Origin: Natranaeroarchaeum sp042663585
Lineage (GTDB): Archaea > Halobacteriota > Halobacteria > Halobacteriales > Natronoarchaeaceae
Reading direction: 5' to 3'
Assembly (NCBI RefSeq): GCF_042663585.1
Contig: NZ_JBHTAN010000006.1
Location: 682,001 to 746,000, forward strand
Length of the DNA stretch: 64,000 nucleotides
Shown here: positions 53,209-62,163 of the stretch, in pieces
How positions within the stretch are numbered: the stretch's first letter is position 1
Layout: every line of letters begins with the position of its first letter
The notes under the pieces: generated by a model
What the model was told of the DNA's origin: nothing
What the model saw: the letters and a program-made list of their open reading frames with translations, nothing else
The model's database searches: none
Position numbers and translations under genes: made by a program

Positions 53209-54630
53209 CTATCGCCGGGATTCCTTCGTTTCCAGGTCGGCCGTGGGTAACGATATTGTCACGACGGTGCCGGCGGTACCGTCGACAGTGACGTCGAGTT
53301 GTCCGCCCGAAATCGAGACGATCCAGTTGACGATCCACAGGCCAAGCCCACTGCCATGCTCCAACGGCGTCTCCATATCACCGTTGAGCACCGCTCGTTC
53401 CGACGGGGCCAGTCCGGGCCCGTGATCGATCACGTGGATCTCCGTCCACTCACAGCCGGGATCGATCCGCATCTCGACGCCAGCATTCGACTGGGCATGT
53501 TCGAGACCGTTCTCGACGAGTTCGGAGAGCACGGTTACTAGCCGTGAATCACCGCTGACCCAGCAGCTATCGGGGGCTACGACATCGATGTCGGCAGACG
53601 GGTTTTCTGCACGAGCGTCGCAGCGAACACGCCGGGCGACCTGTACGAGATCGATCGCGGTGGGATCGATGTCGTCCCAAGTCTGGCGCAGCGTACTCGC
53701 AGTGTCTCCAAGACCGACGAGGCTGGCTGCTGCTTGCCGGATTGCCGTGCCTGCCTCCTGCGCGTCCGGGTCGTCGACTCCGGACAACAACCGGTCGACG
53801 TTACCGAGGATGACGTTCATATTGTTGCGCAGATTATGGCGCAATACACGATTGAGGACCTGTATCTGCTGTTCACGACACTTCTTTCCGGTCACGTCGG
53901 TGTACGTAATCCAGAGATCGGACTCGCACTGATCGGCCTCTATCATTCGAACGAGGAAATCCCGCCGGCCGTGTACGGTGTCTCGACGGAGAGCACGTTC
54001 TACCGTCTCCCCGGCCAGCGCTCGGTCGACGAGGCGGGAAGTGTACTCCGCCACCGTCTCGGGAACGATGAGTTCGTCGAGGTTCGCGTTCACGAGCACG
54101 TCCGCATCGAAGCCGAATTCGGTCGCAAACGCCGAGTTTGCCTGCCTCACGATTCGGCGACCGTCTTCGACGTCGACCGCGAGTGTCGGGTCCGGAATGC
54201 AATCGATCCCAACGAGAGCGTGATCCGGCTTCGTCTGACTGTCGCCTGTCCTGGTCATCGTATTGCGGATCCGTGCTTCGAGCGCTTCGGGCACCAATGG
54301 CGGTTGAAGCACGTCGTCGATCATCTCCCATACGTCCGTCGGTATCGTGGATGTATCCGTAGTCAGATACAGTATCGACGTCTCGGAGTTGCCCCGCTCC
54401 GTCATTTCAGGAACCGGTCCAGGGGAACTACCCGACTCCTCGAGAATCAGCAGATCGAACTCCTCGGGAGATACGGGGGCGCCCTCGATCTCCGTGATCG
54501 AGAACGAGGTCGGCACTGCTGTCCGAACCTGGGTTCGGTACTCATCGCTCTGGAGCAGGAGGCCGACTGTTGGCGCATGTGGGGAATGCCGACCGTCTTC
54601 GATGGGTTCCACACAACTGTGGTCCGTCAT
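53209..54630 (-). CDS. histidine kinase with PAS domain
   Basis: 473 residues from ATG 54630; ATG 54741 would add an unlikely 37-residue extension. The N-terminal about 120 residues form a receiver-like fold without a clear phospho-Asp. A PAS domain (about 145-260) ends in WITYTDVTGKKCREQQIQVLNR. The phospho-acceptor His is in VLRHNLRNNMN. The ATPase has the N box SELVENGLEHA, and the G boxes DHGPGLAPSE and HGSGLGLWIVNWIVS. There is no membrane segment, so it senses an internal signal. No partner response regulator is adjacent. It is upstream of CHAT on the same strand and divergent from the winged-helix gene. Confidence 0.9.
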   Translation of the reverse strand: MTDHSCVEPIEDGRHSPHAPTVGLLLQSDEYRTQVRTAVPTSFSITEIEGAPVSPEEFDLLILEESGSSPGPVPEMTERGNSETSILYLTTDTSTIPTDVWEMIDDVLQPPLVPEALEARIRNTMTRTGDSQTKPDHALVGIDCIPDPTLAVDVEDGRRIVRQANSAFATEFGFDADVLVNANLDELIVPETVAEYTSRLVDRALAGETVERALRRDTVHGRRDFLVRMIEADQCESDLWITYTDVTGKKCREQQIQVLNRVLRHNLRNNMNVILGNVDRLLSGVDDPDAQEAGTAIRQAAASLVGLGDTASTLRQTWDDIDPTAIDLVQVARRVRCDARAENPSADIDVVAPDSCWVSGDSRLVTVLSELVENGLEHAQSNAGVEMRIDPGCEWTEIHVIDHGPGLAPSERAVLNGDMETPLEHGSGLGLWIVNWIVSISGGQLDVTVDGTAGTVVTISLPTADLETKESRR

Positions 54631-54671
54631 AGTCGGTCCCCGAGGAGCGGGTAGTTGTAGGGCTCTGACAT
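54627..54671 (-). other. possible 14-residue upstream ORF before the histidine kinase
   Basis: ATG at 54671 opens MSEPYNYPLLGDRL and stops at a TGA that overlaps the kinase ATG (ATGA at 54627-54630). It is in another frame from the kinase. The overlap would allow translational coupling, but no ribosome site is clear and the peptide is too short to test by composition. Confidence 0.3.
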
Positions 54672-54754
54672 GGCTAAACTGTGGTCCGGTCGTGTTTGGG
54701 GGGCATCTGGGGGCAAACACGCCGAGCCACGAATACCCCATCGTACCCTCACAA

Positions 54755-54789
54755 CTTAAAATTGCCGATGGTAATTACCTACAGCATTT
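54755..54789. promoter_or_regulatory. divergent promoter with perfect palindrome GGTAATTACC
   Basis: CTTAAAATT at 54755-54763 can serve as a TATA box in both directions (winged-helix gene to the right, histidine kinase to the left). The perfect 10-bp palindrome GGTAATTACC follows at 54770-54779, continuing with NNN-AGCAT as at 50861-50881. The winged-helix start at 54868 implies a leader of about 80 nt. It is a likely operator for autoregulation. Confidence 0.55.
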
Positions 54790-54867
54790 GATTACGGCAC
54801 TTCAACATGGTAGTAAAGGGATGGTTACTTATCGGGGCCGGACTATCTTTACGCAAGGAGAAAAACC

Positions 54868-55224
54868 GTGAAATTGCGCCAGCCTACAGACTTCCTGATA
54901 CTCGAAGCACTACACGCATACGGGCGAAACGTGGCGCCTAACCTCTCGCACATCACTGGCAAGAGTCGGAAAAACGTCAACAACCGACTGCCAGTGCTGG
55001 AGGATTACAGCCTCGTCGAGAAGATCGGACCGGCCGAACGGTCGGGTCTGTACGAAGTAACCGAACGTGGTCGGGTCGCGCTACGCTGTCGCGACGAGTA
55101 CGACTCTACCGCCGATTTCGAGGGGCTGATCGACCGGCGTCTGGAAGTGACCGATTCCGCAAGCGCCAGCGCCGCGATGGCTCGTGGCGGAGACGAGCCA
55201 AGCAACGACGGCGACGTCGAGTAG
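54868..55224 (+). CDS. winged-helix DNA-binding protein
   Basis: 118 residues from GTG 54868, with AAGGAG 8-13 bp before it as a ribosome site. The first about 75 residues are a PhiH1-type winged helix: FLILEALHAYGRNVAPNLSHITGKSRKNVNNRLPVLEDYSLVEKIG, with the wing at GLYEVTERGRVAL. The rest is a low-complexity acidic tail. It is divergent from the histidine kinase and its promoter has the palindrome GGTAATTACC, a good candidate for its own binding site. Confidence 0.85.
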   Translation: MKLRQPTDFLILEALHAYGRNVAPNLSHITGKSRKNVNNRLPVLEDYSLVEKIGPAERSGLYEVTERGRVALRCRDEYDSTADFEGLIDRRLEVTDSASASAAMARGGDEPSNDGDVE

Positions 55225-55274
55225 TAGGGATCCGGTCCAAACCCACTTGAGCTATCAGCCCTCAGTAGCGGGTA

Positions 55275-58049
55275 ATGGGCTGGAAGGAGGTTCTCTCGGA
55301 CGTCGGGGACGAGTCTGTCGACAGCAGCGCTGTCGCCGACGGCGAGGTACTGGAACGGCTCGATCCACACGTCCAGGAGTGGTGGATTCGGGAGTTTGGT
55401 GAGTACGTCGACGAGAACGCGGGATTCTTCACACCGCCACAAAAAGACGCGATTCCGCTGATCGACGACGACGAGAACACGCTGATCTGCGCGCCGACGG
55501 GGAGCGGCAAGACCCTCGCCAGTTTCACGGCAATCATCGACGAACTGTTCGCCCGCGAGCGCGAGGAAGGACTCGAAAACTCCGTTTACTGTCTGTACGT
55601 CTCCCCGCTGAAGTCACTCGCCAACGACATTCATCGGAATCTGACCGTCCCGCTCGATGGCATTGCCGATATCGAGCGCGAGCGGAGCGACGGTGAGCCT
55701 GCGGCGGCGAACATCCGCCACGCGATCCGACACGGCGACACGAAAGACAGCGAGCGCCAGCGGATGCTCGACGAGACGCCGCACATCCTCAACACGACGC
55801 CCGAGACGCTAGCGATTCTGCTTAACTCCCCGAAGTTCCGCGAGAAACTGCGAACCGTCGAGTACGTCGTCGTCGACGAGATCCACGCGCTGGCGGCCGG
55901 GAAGCGCGGGACCCACCTGAGCATGAGCCTCGAACGCCTCGACTGGCTAGCCGAGAGCTCTCCGACACGCATCGGCTGTTCCGCGACCATCGATCCCCTC
56001 TCGACCGTCGCTGAGTTCCTCGTCGGGCAGGCCGAACCGGGCGGCGATCCGCGGGAGTACGAAATCGTCGACGCCCGCTTCGCCCGCGAGTTCGACATCG
56101 AACTGCAGTCGCCGACTGACGACCTGATCCATACCCCGCGTGACGTGATCCAGAGTCGCTTTTACGATCAGCTACACGACCTCATACAGGACCACACCAA
56201 CACGCTGGTGTTCACGAACACCCGCTCGGGGGCCGAACGCGTCCTCCACAACCTCAGGGAACGGTTCGACGACTACGACGAGGACAACTCCGGCTGTCAC
56301 CACGGGAGCCTCTCGAAGGGGGAGCGCGAACGCATCGAAGGGGCGCTCAAGGAGGGGTCGCTCGACTTCGTCACGTCGTCGACGAGTCTCGAACTCGGTA
56401 TCGACATGCCACACGTGGATCTGGTCGTGCAGGTCGGCAGTCCCAAGTCCGTCGCCGCGCTGCTCCAGCGCGTCGGCCGTGCCGGCCATCGCGTCGGTCA
56501 GACGGTGACCGGTCGAGTCATCGCGCTCGACCGCGACGAACTCATCGAGTGTGCGGTCATGCTCAAGAAGTCCCAGGAAGGGTTCGTCGACAGCGTCAAC
56601 ATTCCCGAAAAGCCCCAGGACGTCGCCGCCCAGCACGTCTACGGCATGGCGATCAACGAGATCCGTCCCGAGCAGTCGGTGGTCGATACGCTCCGGCGGG
56701 CCTACCCCTACCGCGAGTACACCGAAGCCGACTTCGAGCAGTTGGCCAGATATCTCACCGCCGACTACGACGGACTGGAGGAAAAGAACGTCTACGCGAA
56801 GATCTGGCGGGATCCGAACGACCCGCCCGAGGGCGAACATCACCACGAGGAGTTCCCCGTCGGGAAGCCGCTGATCGGGAAGCGCGGCCGTCTGGCGCGG
56901 GTGATCTACATGACGAACATCGGGACGATTCCCGATTCCTTTAGCTGTGACGTGTACACTCGCGCGAGCGACGAGTGGGTCGGCCAACTGGATGAGACGT
57001 ATCTCGACACGCTCGAAAAAGGCGACGTGTTCGTCCTCGGCGGCTCGAACTTCGAGTATCAGTACCGCCGCGGGTCGAAAGTCTACGTCGACCGGACGAG
57101 CGCCCGGCCTACAGTGCCGTCGTGGTACTCCGAGCGGCTTCCCCTCTCCTACGACCTCGGCAAGGAGGTGCTTCGGTTCCAGCGGGATATCGTCGAGCGC
57201 TACGACGATGGTGGTGCCCCAGCAGTCCGCCACTGGCTCCGGGAGTTCCCGCTCGACGACGACAGCGTCCGCGCCGTCGCACGGATCTTCGAGCACCAGA
57301 TCAGATACGCCGGGACCGAGAGCGTCAGCACGGACGAACGCCTTGCGATCGAAGTCGAGCGCGACCACGACGAGTACGAGCGGAACTTCCACGTCCACTC
57401 GAACTACGGCCGGCGGTTCAACGATGGCCTCTCACGACTGCTTGCCTATCGCTGTGCTCAGGAGGCCAACGCCAACGTGACTGTCGCCGTCGCCGACAAC
57501 GGCTTTACGATCTCGATGCCGCTGAACCGGAAAGTCGATGTCCGGGGCATTCTCGAAGAGACGAATCCGGAGCGAGTCCGCGAACTGTTACGCGCAAGTC
57601 TCGACGGCACCGACCTGCTCCAGCGGTATTTCCGGATCAATGCGACGCGCTCGCTGATGATCCTCAAGCGGTACAAGGGCTACGAGAAGTCCGCGAGCGA
57701 ACAGCAGGTCTCCAGCGAGATGTTGCTCGGGTTCGCCCAGGATCTGGAGGACTTCGCGGTGATCGAAGAGACCTACCGCGAGATCCTCGAGGACAAACTG
57801 GATCTGGCGGGCATCGAGACGGTGCTCGGTGCCATCGGAGCGGGCGATATCGACGTCGTCAGCCAGTCGGTCGATTCGCCGACGCCACGGGCGTTCGGGC
57901 TAGCGACGCTGTCTGCCAGCGACGTGGTGCTAGCAGAGGACGAGAGCGCCGTCTTGCAGTCGTTCCACGAGCGTGTCATGGCCGAAATCGGCGAGGGAGA
58001 GAGCGTGACCGATCGGAGCGGCTACGGGGCCGCCGGCACCGACGAGTAG
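55275..58049 (+). CDS. lhr: Lhr-type large ATP-dependent helicase
   Basis: 924 residues, archaeal Lhr size. Motif I is CAPTGSGKTLASFTA, Ia YVSPLKSLANDI, II VVDEIHAL, III GCSATIDPL, IV LVFTNTRSGAERV, and V/VI SSTSLELGIDMPHVDLVVQVGSP then QRVGRAGHRVG. A winged-helix and C-terminal Lhr region follow. The enzyme unwinds DNA and RNA:DNA hybrids and belongs to DNA repair. It begins 50 bp after the winged-helix gene. Confidence 0.95.
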   Translation: MGWKEVLSDVGDESVDSSAVADGEVLERLDPHVQEWWIREFGEYVDENAGFFTPPQKDAIPLIDDDENTLICAPTGSGKTLASFTAIIDELFAREREEGLENSVYCLYVSPLKSLANDIHRNLTVPLDGIADIERERSDGEPAAANIRHAIRHGDTKDSERQRMLDETPHILNTTPETLAILLNSPKFREKLRTVEYVVVDEIHALAAGKRGTHLSMSLERLDWLAESSPTRIGCSATIDPLSTVAEFLVGQAEPGGDPREYEIVDARFAREFDIELQSPTDDLIHTPRDVIQSRFYDQLHDLIQDHTNTLVFTNTRSGAERVLHNLRERFDDYDEDNSGCHHGSLSKGERERIEGALKEGSLDFVTSSTSLELGIDMPHVDLVVQVGSPKSVAALLQRVGRAGHRVGQTVTGRVIALDRDELIECAVMLKKSQEGFVDSVNIPEKPQDVAAQHVYGMAINEIRPEQSVVDTLRRAYPYREYTEADFEQLARYLTADYDGLEEKNVYAKIWRDPNDPPEGEHHHEEFPVGKPLIGKRGRLARVIYMTNIGTIPDSFSCDVYTRASDEWVGQLDETYLDTLEKGDVFVLGGSNFEYQYRRGSKVYVDRTSARPTVPSWYSERLPLSYDLGKEVLRFQRDIVERYDDGGAPAVRHWLREFPLDDDSVRAVARIFEHQIRYAGTESVSTDERLAIEVERDHDEYERNFHVHSNYGRRFNDGLSRLLAYRCAQEANANVTVAVADNGFTISMPLNRKVDVRGILEETNPERVRELLRASLDGTDLLQRYFRINATRSLMILKRYKGYEKSASEQQVSSEMLLGFAQDLEDFAVIEETYREILEDKLDLAGIETVLGAIGAGDIDVVSQSVDSPTPRAFGLATLSASDVVLAEDESAVLQSFHERVMAEIGEGESVTDRSGYGAAGTDE

Positions 58050-58088
58050 CACCCGAGGTTTAAATCCGATCCCGACGCCAGAACGGTC

Positions 58089-58727
58089 GTGATCGCGATC
58101 GCAGGCGGGAAAGGCGGCTGTGGAAAGACGACGACTACGGTAGCGCTAGCGCGATCCGTCGCGTCGAGGACGTCGCGTCCCGTCGTCGGCATCGACGCGG
58201 ACTGGGACATGCCCGACCTCCACTCGCTCGCGCGTGTTGCGCCCTCGCTCTCGGCGACGACGGGGTCGGTTACTGCACCGAACCCAGCCACGCAGATCGA
58301 TAAACGCGGCGTCACGGTACTCGAAGCCCCGACGGAGCGGGATCACCCCCGCCCGCGCCCGACGTTCGAGCGGATCGGCCGGACGCTCCGGGACGCCACC
58401 GCGCGGACGCTGATCGACTGTTCCGCCGGGGCCGGGCGTGACGCGGCGGTGCCCATCGACGTCGCGACTGGCGTCGTGCTCGTCTCGACGGGCGAACCCG
58501 CGAGTCTGCGTGACACCGCCAAGACGGCGGCGATGGCACGGGAAGTCGGGACACCGATTCTCGGTGCGGTCCTCACGAGGACGGACTCGGTCCCGAAAGG
58601 CACGGCAAGCCTGCTTGGCACTGAGCGGATCGTTGCGGTCCCCGACGCTCGGCGACCGCTGGACTCGCCCGCCGTTAGACGGGTTTATGACCGTCTTCCT
58701 GCGCTACTTGATAGCCAAAAGAGATAA
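58089..58727 (+). CDS. MinD/ParA-type P-loop ATPase
   Basis: 212 residues from GTG; TATA box GTTTAAAT at 58059-58066 gives leaderless spacing. The deviant Walker A is AGGKGGCGKTTTTVAL (Lys at both positions), and VVGIDADWDMPDL and TLIDCSAGAGRDA are the switch parts. The amphipathic C-terminal helix of MinD is not obvious, and the protein is shorter than full MinD. It may position or regulate a partner. No partner gene is adjacent, so the function is open. Confidence 0.9.
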   Translation: MIAIAGGKGGCGKTTTTVALARSVASRTSRPVVGIDADWDMPDLHSLARVAPSLSATTGSVTAPNPATQIDKRGVTVLEAPTERDHPRPRPTFERIGRTLRDATARTLIDCSAGAGRDAAVPIDVATGVVLVSTGEPASLRDTAKTAAMAREVGTPILGAVLTRTDSVPKGTASLLGTERIVAVPDARRPLDSPAVRRVYDRLPALLDSQKR

Positions 58728-58798
58728 TCCGGTCCGGCAAGTCCCTTGAGCCTTGCTAACACCGGAATAATATGAACGATGCCAACGAAGGGTACAGT

Positions 58799-59134
58799 AT
58801 GGCAGACGACATCGAAGAACCCGAGGAACTACCGTCAGTACCCGGACGACTCGCCGCCGAGCATCCCGAGGTCTGGGATAGCTATGCCGACCTGGGCGAA
58901 GCCTGTTCGGACGCCGGGCCGATCGACGGGGAGACGAAGCGCCTCGTCAAACTCGCGCTGGCGGTCGGTGCACAGTCCGAAGGCGCGGTCCACTCGCATG
59001 TCCGCCGCGGCCTCGACGAAGATATCGATCCCGAGACGCTGCGTCACGTCGGCGTCCTCGCCATCCCGACGCTTGGCTTCCCGGAGTCGATGGCGGCGCT
59101 TAGCTGGATCGAGGATCTGGCGGACGGCGAATAA
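58799..59134 (+). CDS. carboxymuconolactone decarboxylase (AhpD-like) family protein
   Basis: 111 residues from ATG 58799; a TATA-like GGAATAATAT about 30 bp upstream favours it over ATG 58772. The helical core has TKRLVKLALAVGAQSEGAVHSHVRRGLDEDIDPETLRHV, the CMD pattern. The usual redox ExxCxxxH motif is replaced by EGAVHSHVRR, which has no cysteine, so peroxidase-type chemistry is unlikely. The role is unknown. Confidence 0.85.
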   Translation: MADDIEEPEELPSVPGRLAAEHPEVWDSYADLGEACSDAGPIDGETKRLVKLALAVGAQSEGAVHSHVRRGLDEDIDPETLRHVGVLAIPTLGFPESMAALSWIEDLADGE

Positions 59135-59149
59135 AAAATACGATCGCTT

Positions 59150-60019
59150 CTACAGCAGGTCTTCGACGGCGTCAGCGACCTGTTCCGGCGTATCGCCGAC
59201 CGGAACGCCGGCGTCGTTGAGTGCGTTGATCTTCGACTCTGCGGTACCGGTACCCGAACCGGAGACGATAGCGCCTGCGTGGCCCATTCGCTTGCCCGGC
59301 GGCGCGGTACGGCCCGCGATGAAGCCAGCGACCGGCGTATCCATGTTGTCGGCGATGTACTGGGCGGCCTGCTCCTCGTCCTCGCCGCCGATTTCGCCAC
59401 ACATCACGACGACGTCGGTGTCGGGGTCTGCCTCGAACGCTTCGAGGGCGTCGATGAAGTTCGTCCCGATGATCGGATCGCCGCCGATGCCGATGGCGGT
59501 CGACTGACCCAGTCCGCGGTCGGTAAGGTTATCGACGACCTGGTAGGTTAGGGTACCCGAGCGCGAGACCAGCCCCACGTTCCCCGACGAGAAGATGTTC
59601 CCGGGGAGAATGCCGAGTTTCGACTCGCCCGGCGTGATGATGCCGGGACAGTTCGGGCCTATCAGCCGCGTGTCGGTCTCGGTGAGGCGTTTGTTGACCT
59701 TCGCCATGTCCTGAGTCGGAACGCCTTCCGTGATGGCGACCGCCAGATCCAGCGGCGAGTCGAGCGCCTCGAAGATGGCGTCGCCCGCGAACGCCGGCGG
59801 CACGAAGATGACCGATGCGTCGGCGTTCTCCTCGCGTGCTGCCGCCTCGACGGTGTCGTAGACCGGGACGCCGTGGACGTCCTGCCCGCCGCGGCCCGGC
59901 ACTGCGCCGGCGACGACGTTGGTCCCGTACTCCATCATCTGGCCGGCGTGGAACTTCCCTTCGCCGCCGGTGATACCCTGCACGACGACGCGCGTGTCTT
60001 CGTCGACTAGAACACTCAT
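59150..60019 (-). CDS. sucD: succinyl-CoA synthetase, alpha subunit
   Basis: 289 residues. The CoA-binding Rossmann part begins VVVQGITGGEGKFHAGQMMEYG. The phosphohistidine is in RMGHAGAIVSG. GPNCPGIITPGESKLGI and SRSGTLTYQVV are typical. With SucC it makes succinate and ATP (or GTP) in the citric acid cycle. The ATG overlaps the sucC stop (ATGA), with ribosome site GGAGGTG just upstream inside sucC. Confidence 0.98.
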   Translation of the reverse strand: MSVLVDEDTRVVVQGITGGEGKFHAGQMMEYGTNVVAGAVPGRGGQDVHGVPVYDTVEAAAREENADASVIFVPPAFAGDAIFEALDSPLDLAVAITEGVPTQDMAKVNKRLTETDTRLIGPNCPGIITPGESKLGILPGNIFSSGNVGLVSRSGTLTYQVVDNLTDRGLGQSTAIGIGGDPIIGTNFIDALEAFEADPDTDVVVMCGEIGGEDEEQAAQYIADNMDTPVAGFIAGRTAPPGKRMGHAGAIVSGSGTGTAESKINALNDAGVPVGDTPEQVADAVEDLL

Positions 60020-61164
60020 GCTTCCACCTCCGTCGCGTACTCGACGGAGCGTTGCACCGCATCCTCCAGCGTCTTCTCGACGGTCACGAGGTCCTCGTTG
60101 AGGATCTCCATGCCTTCCTCCCAGTTGGTCCCGGCAAGTCGGACGACGACGGGCTTGGGGATCTCGTCGAACTGTTCGAGTGCGCTGTTGATCCCCTTGG
60201 CTACCTCGTCGCCGCGGGTGATCCCGCCGAAGATGTTGAAGACGACCGAATCGACGTTCTCGTCGGAGAAGACCATATCCAGCGCGTTGGCGATCCGCTC
60301 AGCCTTCGCACCACCGCCCACGTCGAGGAAGTTGGCGGGTTCGCCGCCGTAGTAGTCGACCAGGTCGAGGGTCGTCATCACGAGACCGGCACCGTTGCCG
60401 ATGATGCCGACGTTGCCCGACAGGCGAACGTAATCGAAGCCGTACTCGCCGGCTTTGGCTTCCAGTTCGTCGCCGCCAGCGGAGTCGTCCTCCATCTCGG
60501 CGAGTTCTGGCTGGCGGAACAGGGCGTCTTCGTCGATGTTCATGACGGCATCGGCCGCGATCACTTCGTCGTCGGCCGTCACCATCAGCGGATTGATCTC
60601 AGCCTCTGTGGCGTCGCTATCGGCCCATAGCTGGTAGAGTGTCCGCAGGACTGAGGCGACATCTGTCGCAACCTCGCGGTCGACGCCGGCCTCGAAGACG
60701 GCGCGTCGCGCCTTGTAGGGAAACATTCCGAACGAGGGGTCGATATGCTCGCGGACGATGGCGTCGGGGTCCTCCTCGGCGACCTCCTCGATATCGACGC
60801 CGCCTTTCGTCGATACCATGGCGACGGGCTTGCCCGCGTTACGATCCATCGTGACGCCCAGATAGAGTTCGTTGACGAAGTCGACTGCGCCCTCGACGAG
60901 TACGCTGTCGACGTGGAGGCCCTTCAGATCCATCCCGAGGATCGACTCGGCGGCCTCGCGGGCTTCCTCCTCGCTATCGACGAGTTCGATCCCGCCGGCC
61001 TTTCCACGTCCTCCGACCTGAACCTGCGCCTTGATGGCGACCGGATACCCGATCTCTTCGGCGGCAGCGACCGCTTCGTCGACGCTTTTTGCGAGCGTCG
61101 ACGGCGGTGTCGGAATCCCGGCGTCGGCGAACACCTGCTTCGCCTGATATTCGTGTAGCTTCAT
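60016..61164 (-). CDS. sucC: succinyl-CoA synthetase, beta subunit
   Basis: 382 residues from ATG 61164. It starts MKLHEYQAKQVFADAGIPTP and has the ATP-grasp sequence VAIKAQVQVGGRGKAGGIEL, then ANFLDVGGGAKAERIANALD and VFNIFGGITRGDEVAKG, the phosphate-handling region. It binds nucleotide and succinate. It is the first gene of sucCD and is transcribed away from tRNA-Leu. Confidence 0.98.
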   Translation of the reverse strand: MKLHEYQAKQVFADAGIPTPPSTLAKSVDEAVAAAEEIGYPVAIKAQVQVGGRGKAGGIELVDSEEEAREAAESILGMDLKGLHVDSVLVEGAVDFVNELYLGVTMDRNAGKPVAMVSTKGGVDIEEVAEEDPDAIVREHIDPSFGMFPYKARRAVFEAGVDREVATDVASVLRTLYQLWADSDATEAEINPLMVTADDEVIAADAVMNIDEDALFRQPELAEMEDDSAGGDELEAKAGEYGFDYVRLSGNVGIIGNGAGLVMTTLDLVDYYGGEPANFLDVGGGAKAERIANALDMVFSDENVDSVVFNIFGGITRGDEVAKGINSALEQFDEIPKPVVVRLAGTNWEEGMEILNEDLVTVEKTLEDAVQRSVEYATEVEA

Positions 61165-61517
61165 TTCTGACTCGTCCCGTACTTTCGGTGAACCCGAGTT
61201 AGTAGTGTCGAAACGTGGTGCGGAGGGACACACCGCCAGTCTGGCCGACGGACCGTCGCCGCCTCGATTCGTCCGCTCGCGGTCGACGTCTCGGAGCTGC
61301 ACGGAGAGCGTCGGTCAGATCGGTTCTCGACGTTTTACGCGAGATCCACTCGAAGCCCGTTCGGCGTCGGAAGTCGATCGAACACCCGGTACTGGGGCCG
61401 GAAAATCGAGTGACGAGGGCGCGGTACTTACCGACGTGGTAACCTCTGTCTCTCCGCCCGTAAACGAAAGCCCTTTTATTCACCCGTGGAATAGAACTGA
61501 GTGCAGTAAGACAGCGG

Positions 61518-61604
<87 letters not shown>

Positions 61605-61605
<1 letters not shown>

Positions 61606-61685
61606 CATTGGTGGGCATACCCCACCGGAAACGATGCACGGTGCATTCCCCCTGGGACTGCACCCACGCACAACTTCTACCGAAA
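61605..61685 (+). repeat. 81-bp direct repeat, copy 1
   Basis: 81 bp directly after the intact tRNA, identical to 61856-61936. It contains inverted repeats such as GGTGGG-CATAC-CCCACC and ATGCAC-G-GTGCAT. A related 23-bp piece (19 of 23 bases) recurs at 62004-62026. Confidence 0.85.
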
Positions 61686-61702
61686 ATAAACACGGAGCAG
61701 TA

Positions 61703-61808
61703 GTGCTGTCCCGCAGGGATCCACCGATGAACGAGCGGTTGTGTTACTCGCGTGTGACTCCAGGGAGCGCAGCGAAACGACGTCGACTAAATCCGGTCCC
61801 ACGCATCG
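61703..61808 (+). pseudogene. degenerate tRNA-Leu 3'-half fragment split by a 58-bp insertion
   Basis: 61703-61730 matches tRNA positions 61558-61585 at 21 of 28 bases, with mostly transition differences. 61789-61808 matches 61586-61605 exactly. The two parts are contiguous in the tRNA and separated here by 58 bp (61731-61788). The fragment cannot fold as a tRNA. Confidence 0.7.
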
Positions 61809-61855
61809 TCTGCGAACCGTCGGGTTCGCAGGCTCGGAAATCTCGGATTTCCGGT

Positions 61856-61936
61856 GCATTGGTGGGCATACCCCACCGGAAACGATGCACGGTGCATTCC
61901 CCCTGGGACTGCACCCACGCACAACTTCTACCGAAA
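61856..61936 (+). repeat. 81-bp direct repeat, copy 2
   Basis: Perfect copy of 61605-61685 on the same strand. It follows the tRNA fragment after a 47-bp insertion (61809-61855). That insertion is made of two hairpins: a 9-bp stem (CTGCGAACC / GGTTCGCAG) and a 7-bp stem (CGGAAAT / ATTTCCG). The remaining 227 bp up to 62163 hold no gene that I can see. Confidence 0.85.
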
Positions 61937-62163
61937 CAACGTTCGAGAGAGCAGTCAGTAGGCGCGTGTTCCGGGTCAATTAGGATTGGGAAGCTACAGC
62001 TCCGTGGGCATAGCTCACCGTAGACGCCGGTGGCCGAGGCGCGCTGTATGCGCGCCGACGGGGGAGGGCAGGCGGTGCGTGGCGGGAGAGACTGGGGAGG
62101 AACTACTGCGACAGCGAGGCGACGACGAAAGTCGTTTGACCACCGCGACCACTAGAACGGACA

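Noticed and set aside
54807..54938. 43-codon ORF overlapping the winged-helix gene
   Set aside because: Starts after the palindrome with a hydrophobic beginning, but lies mostly over a better-supported coding frame and lacks a ribosome site.
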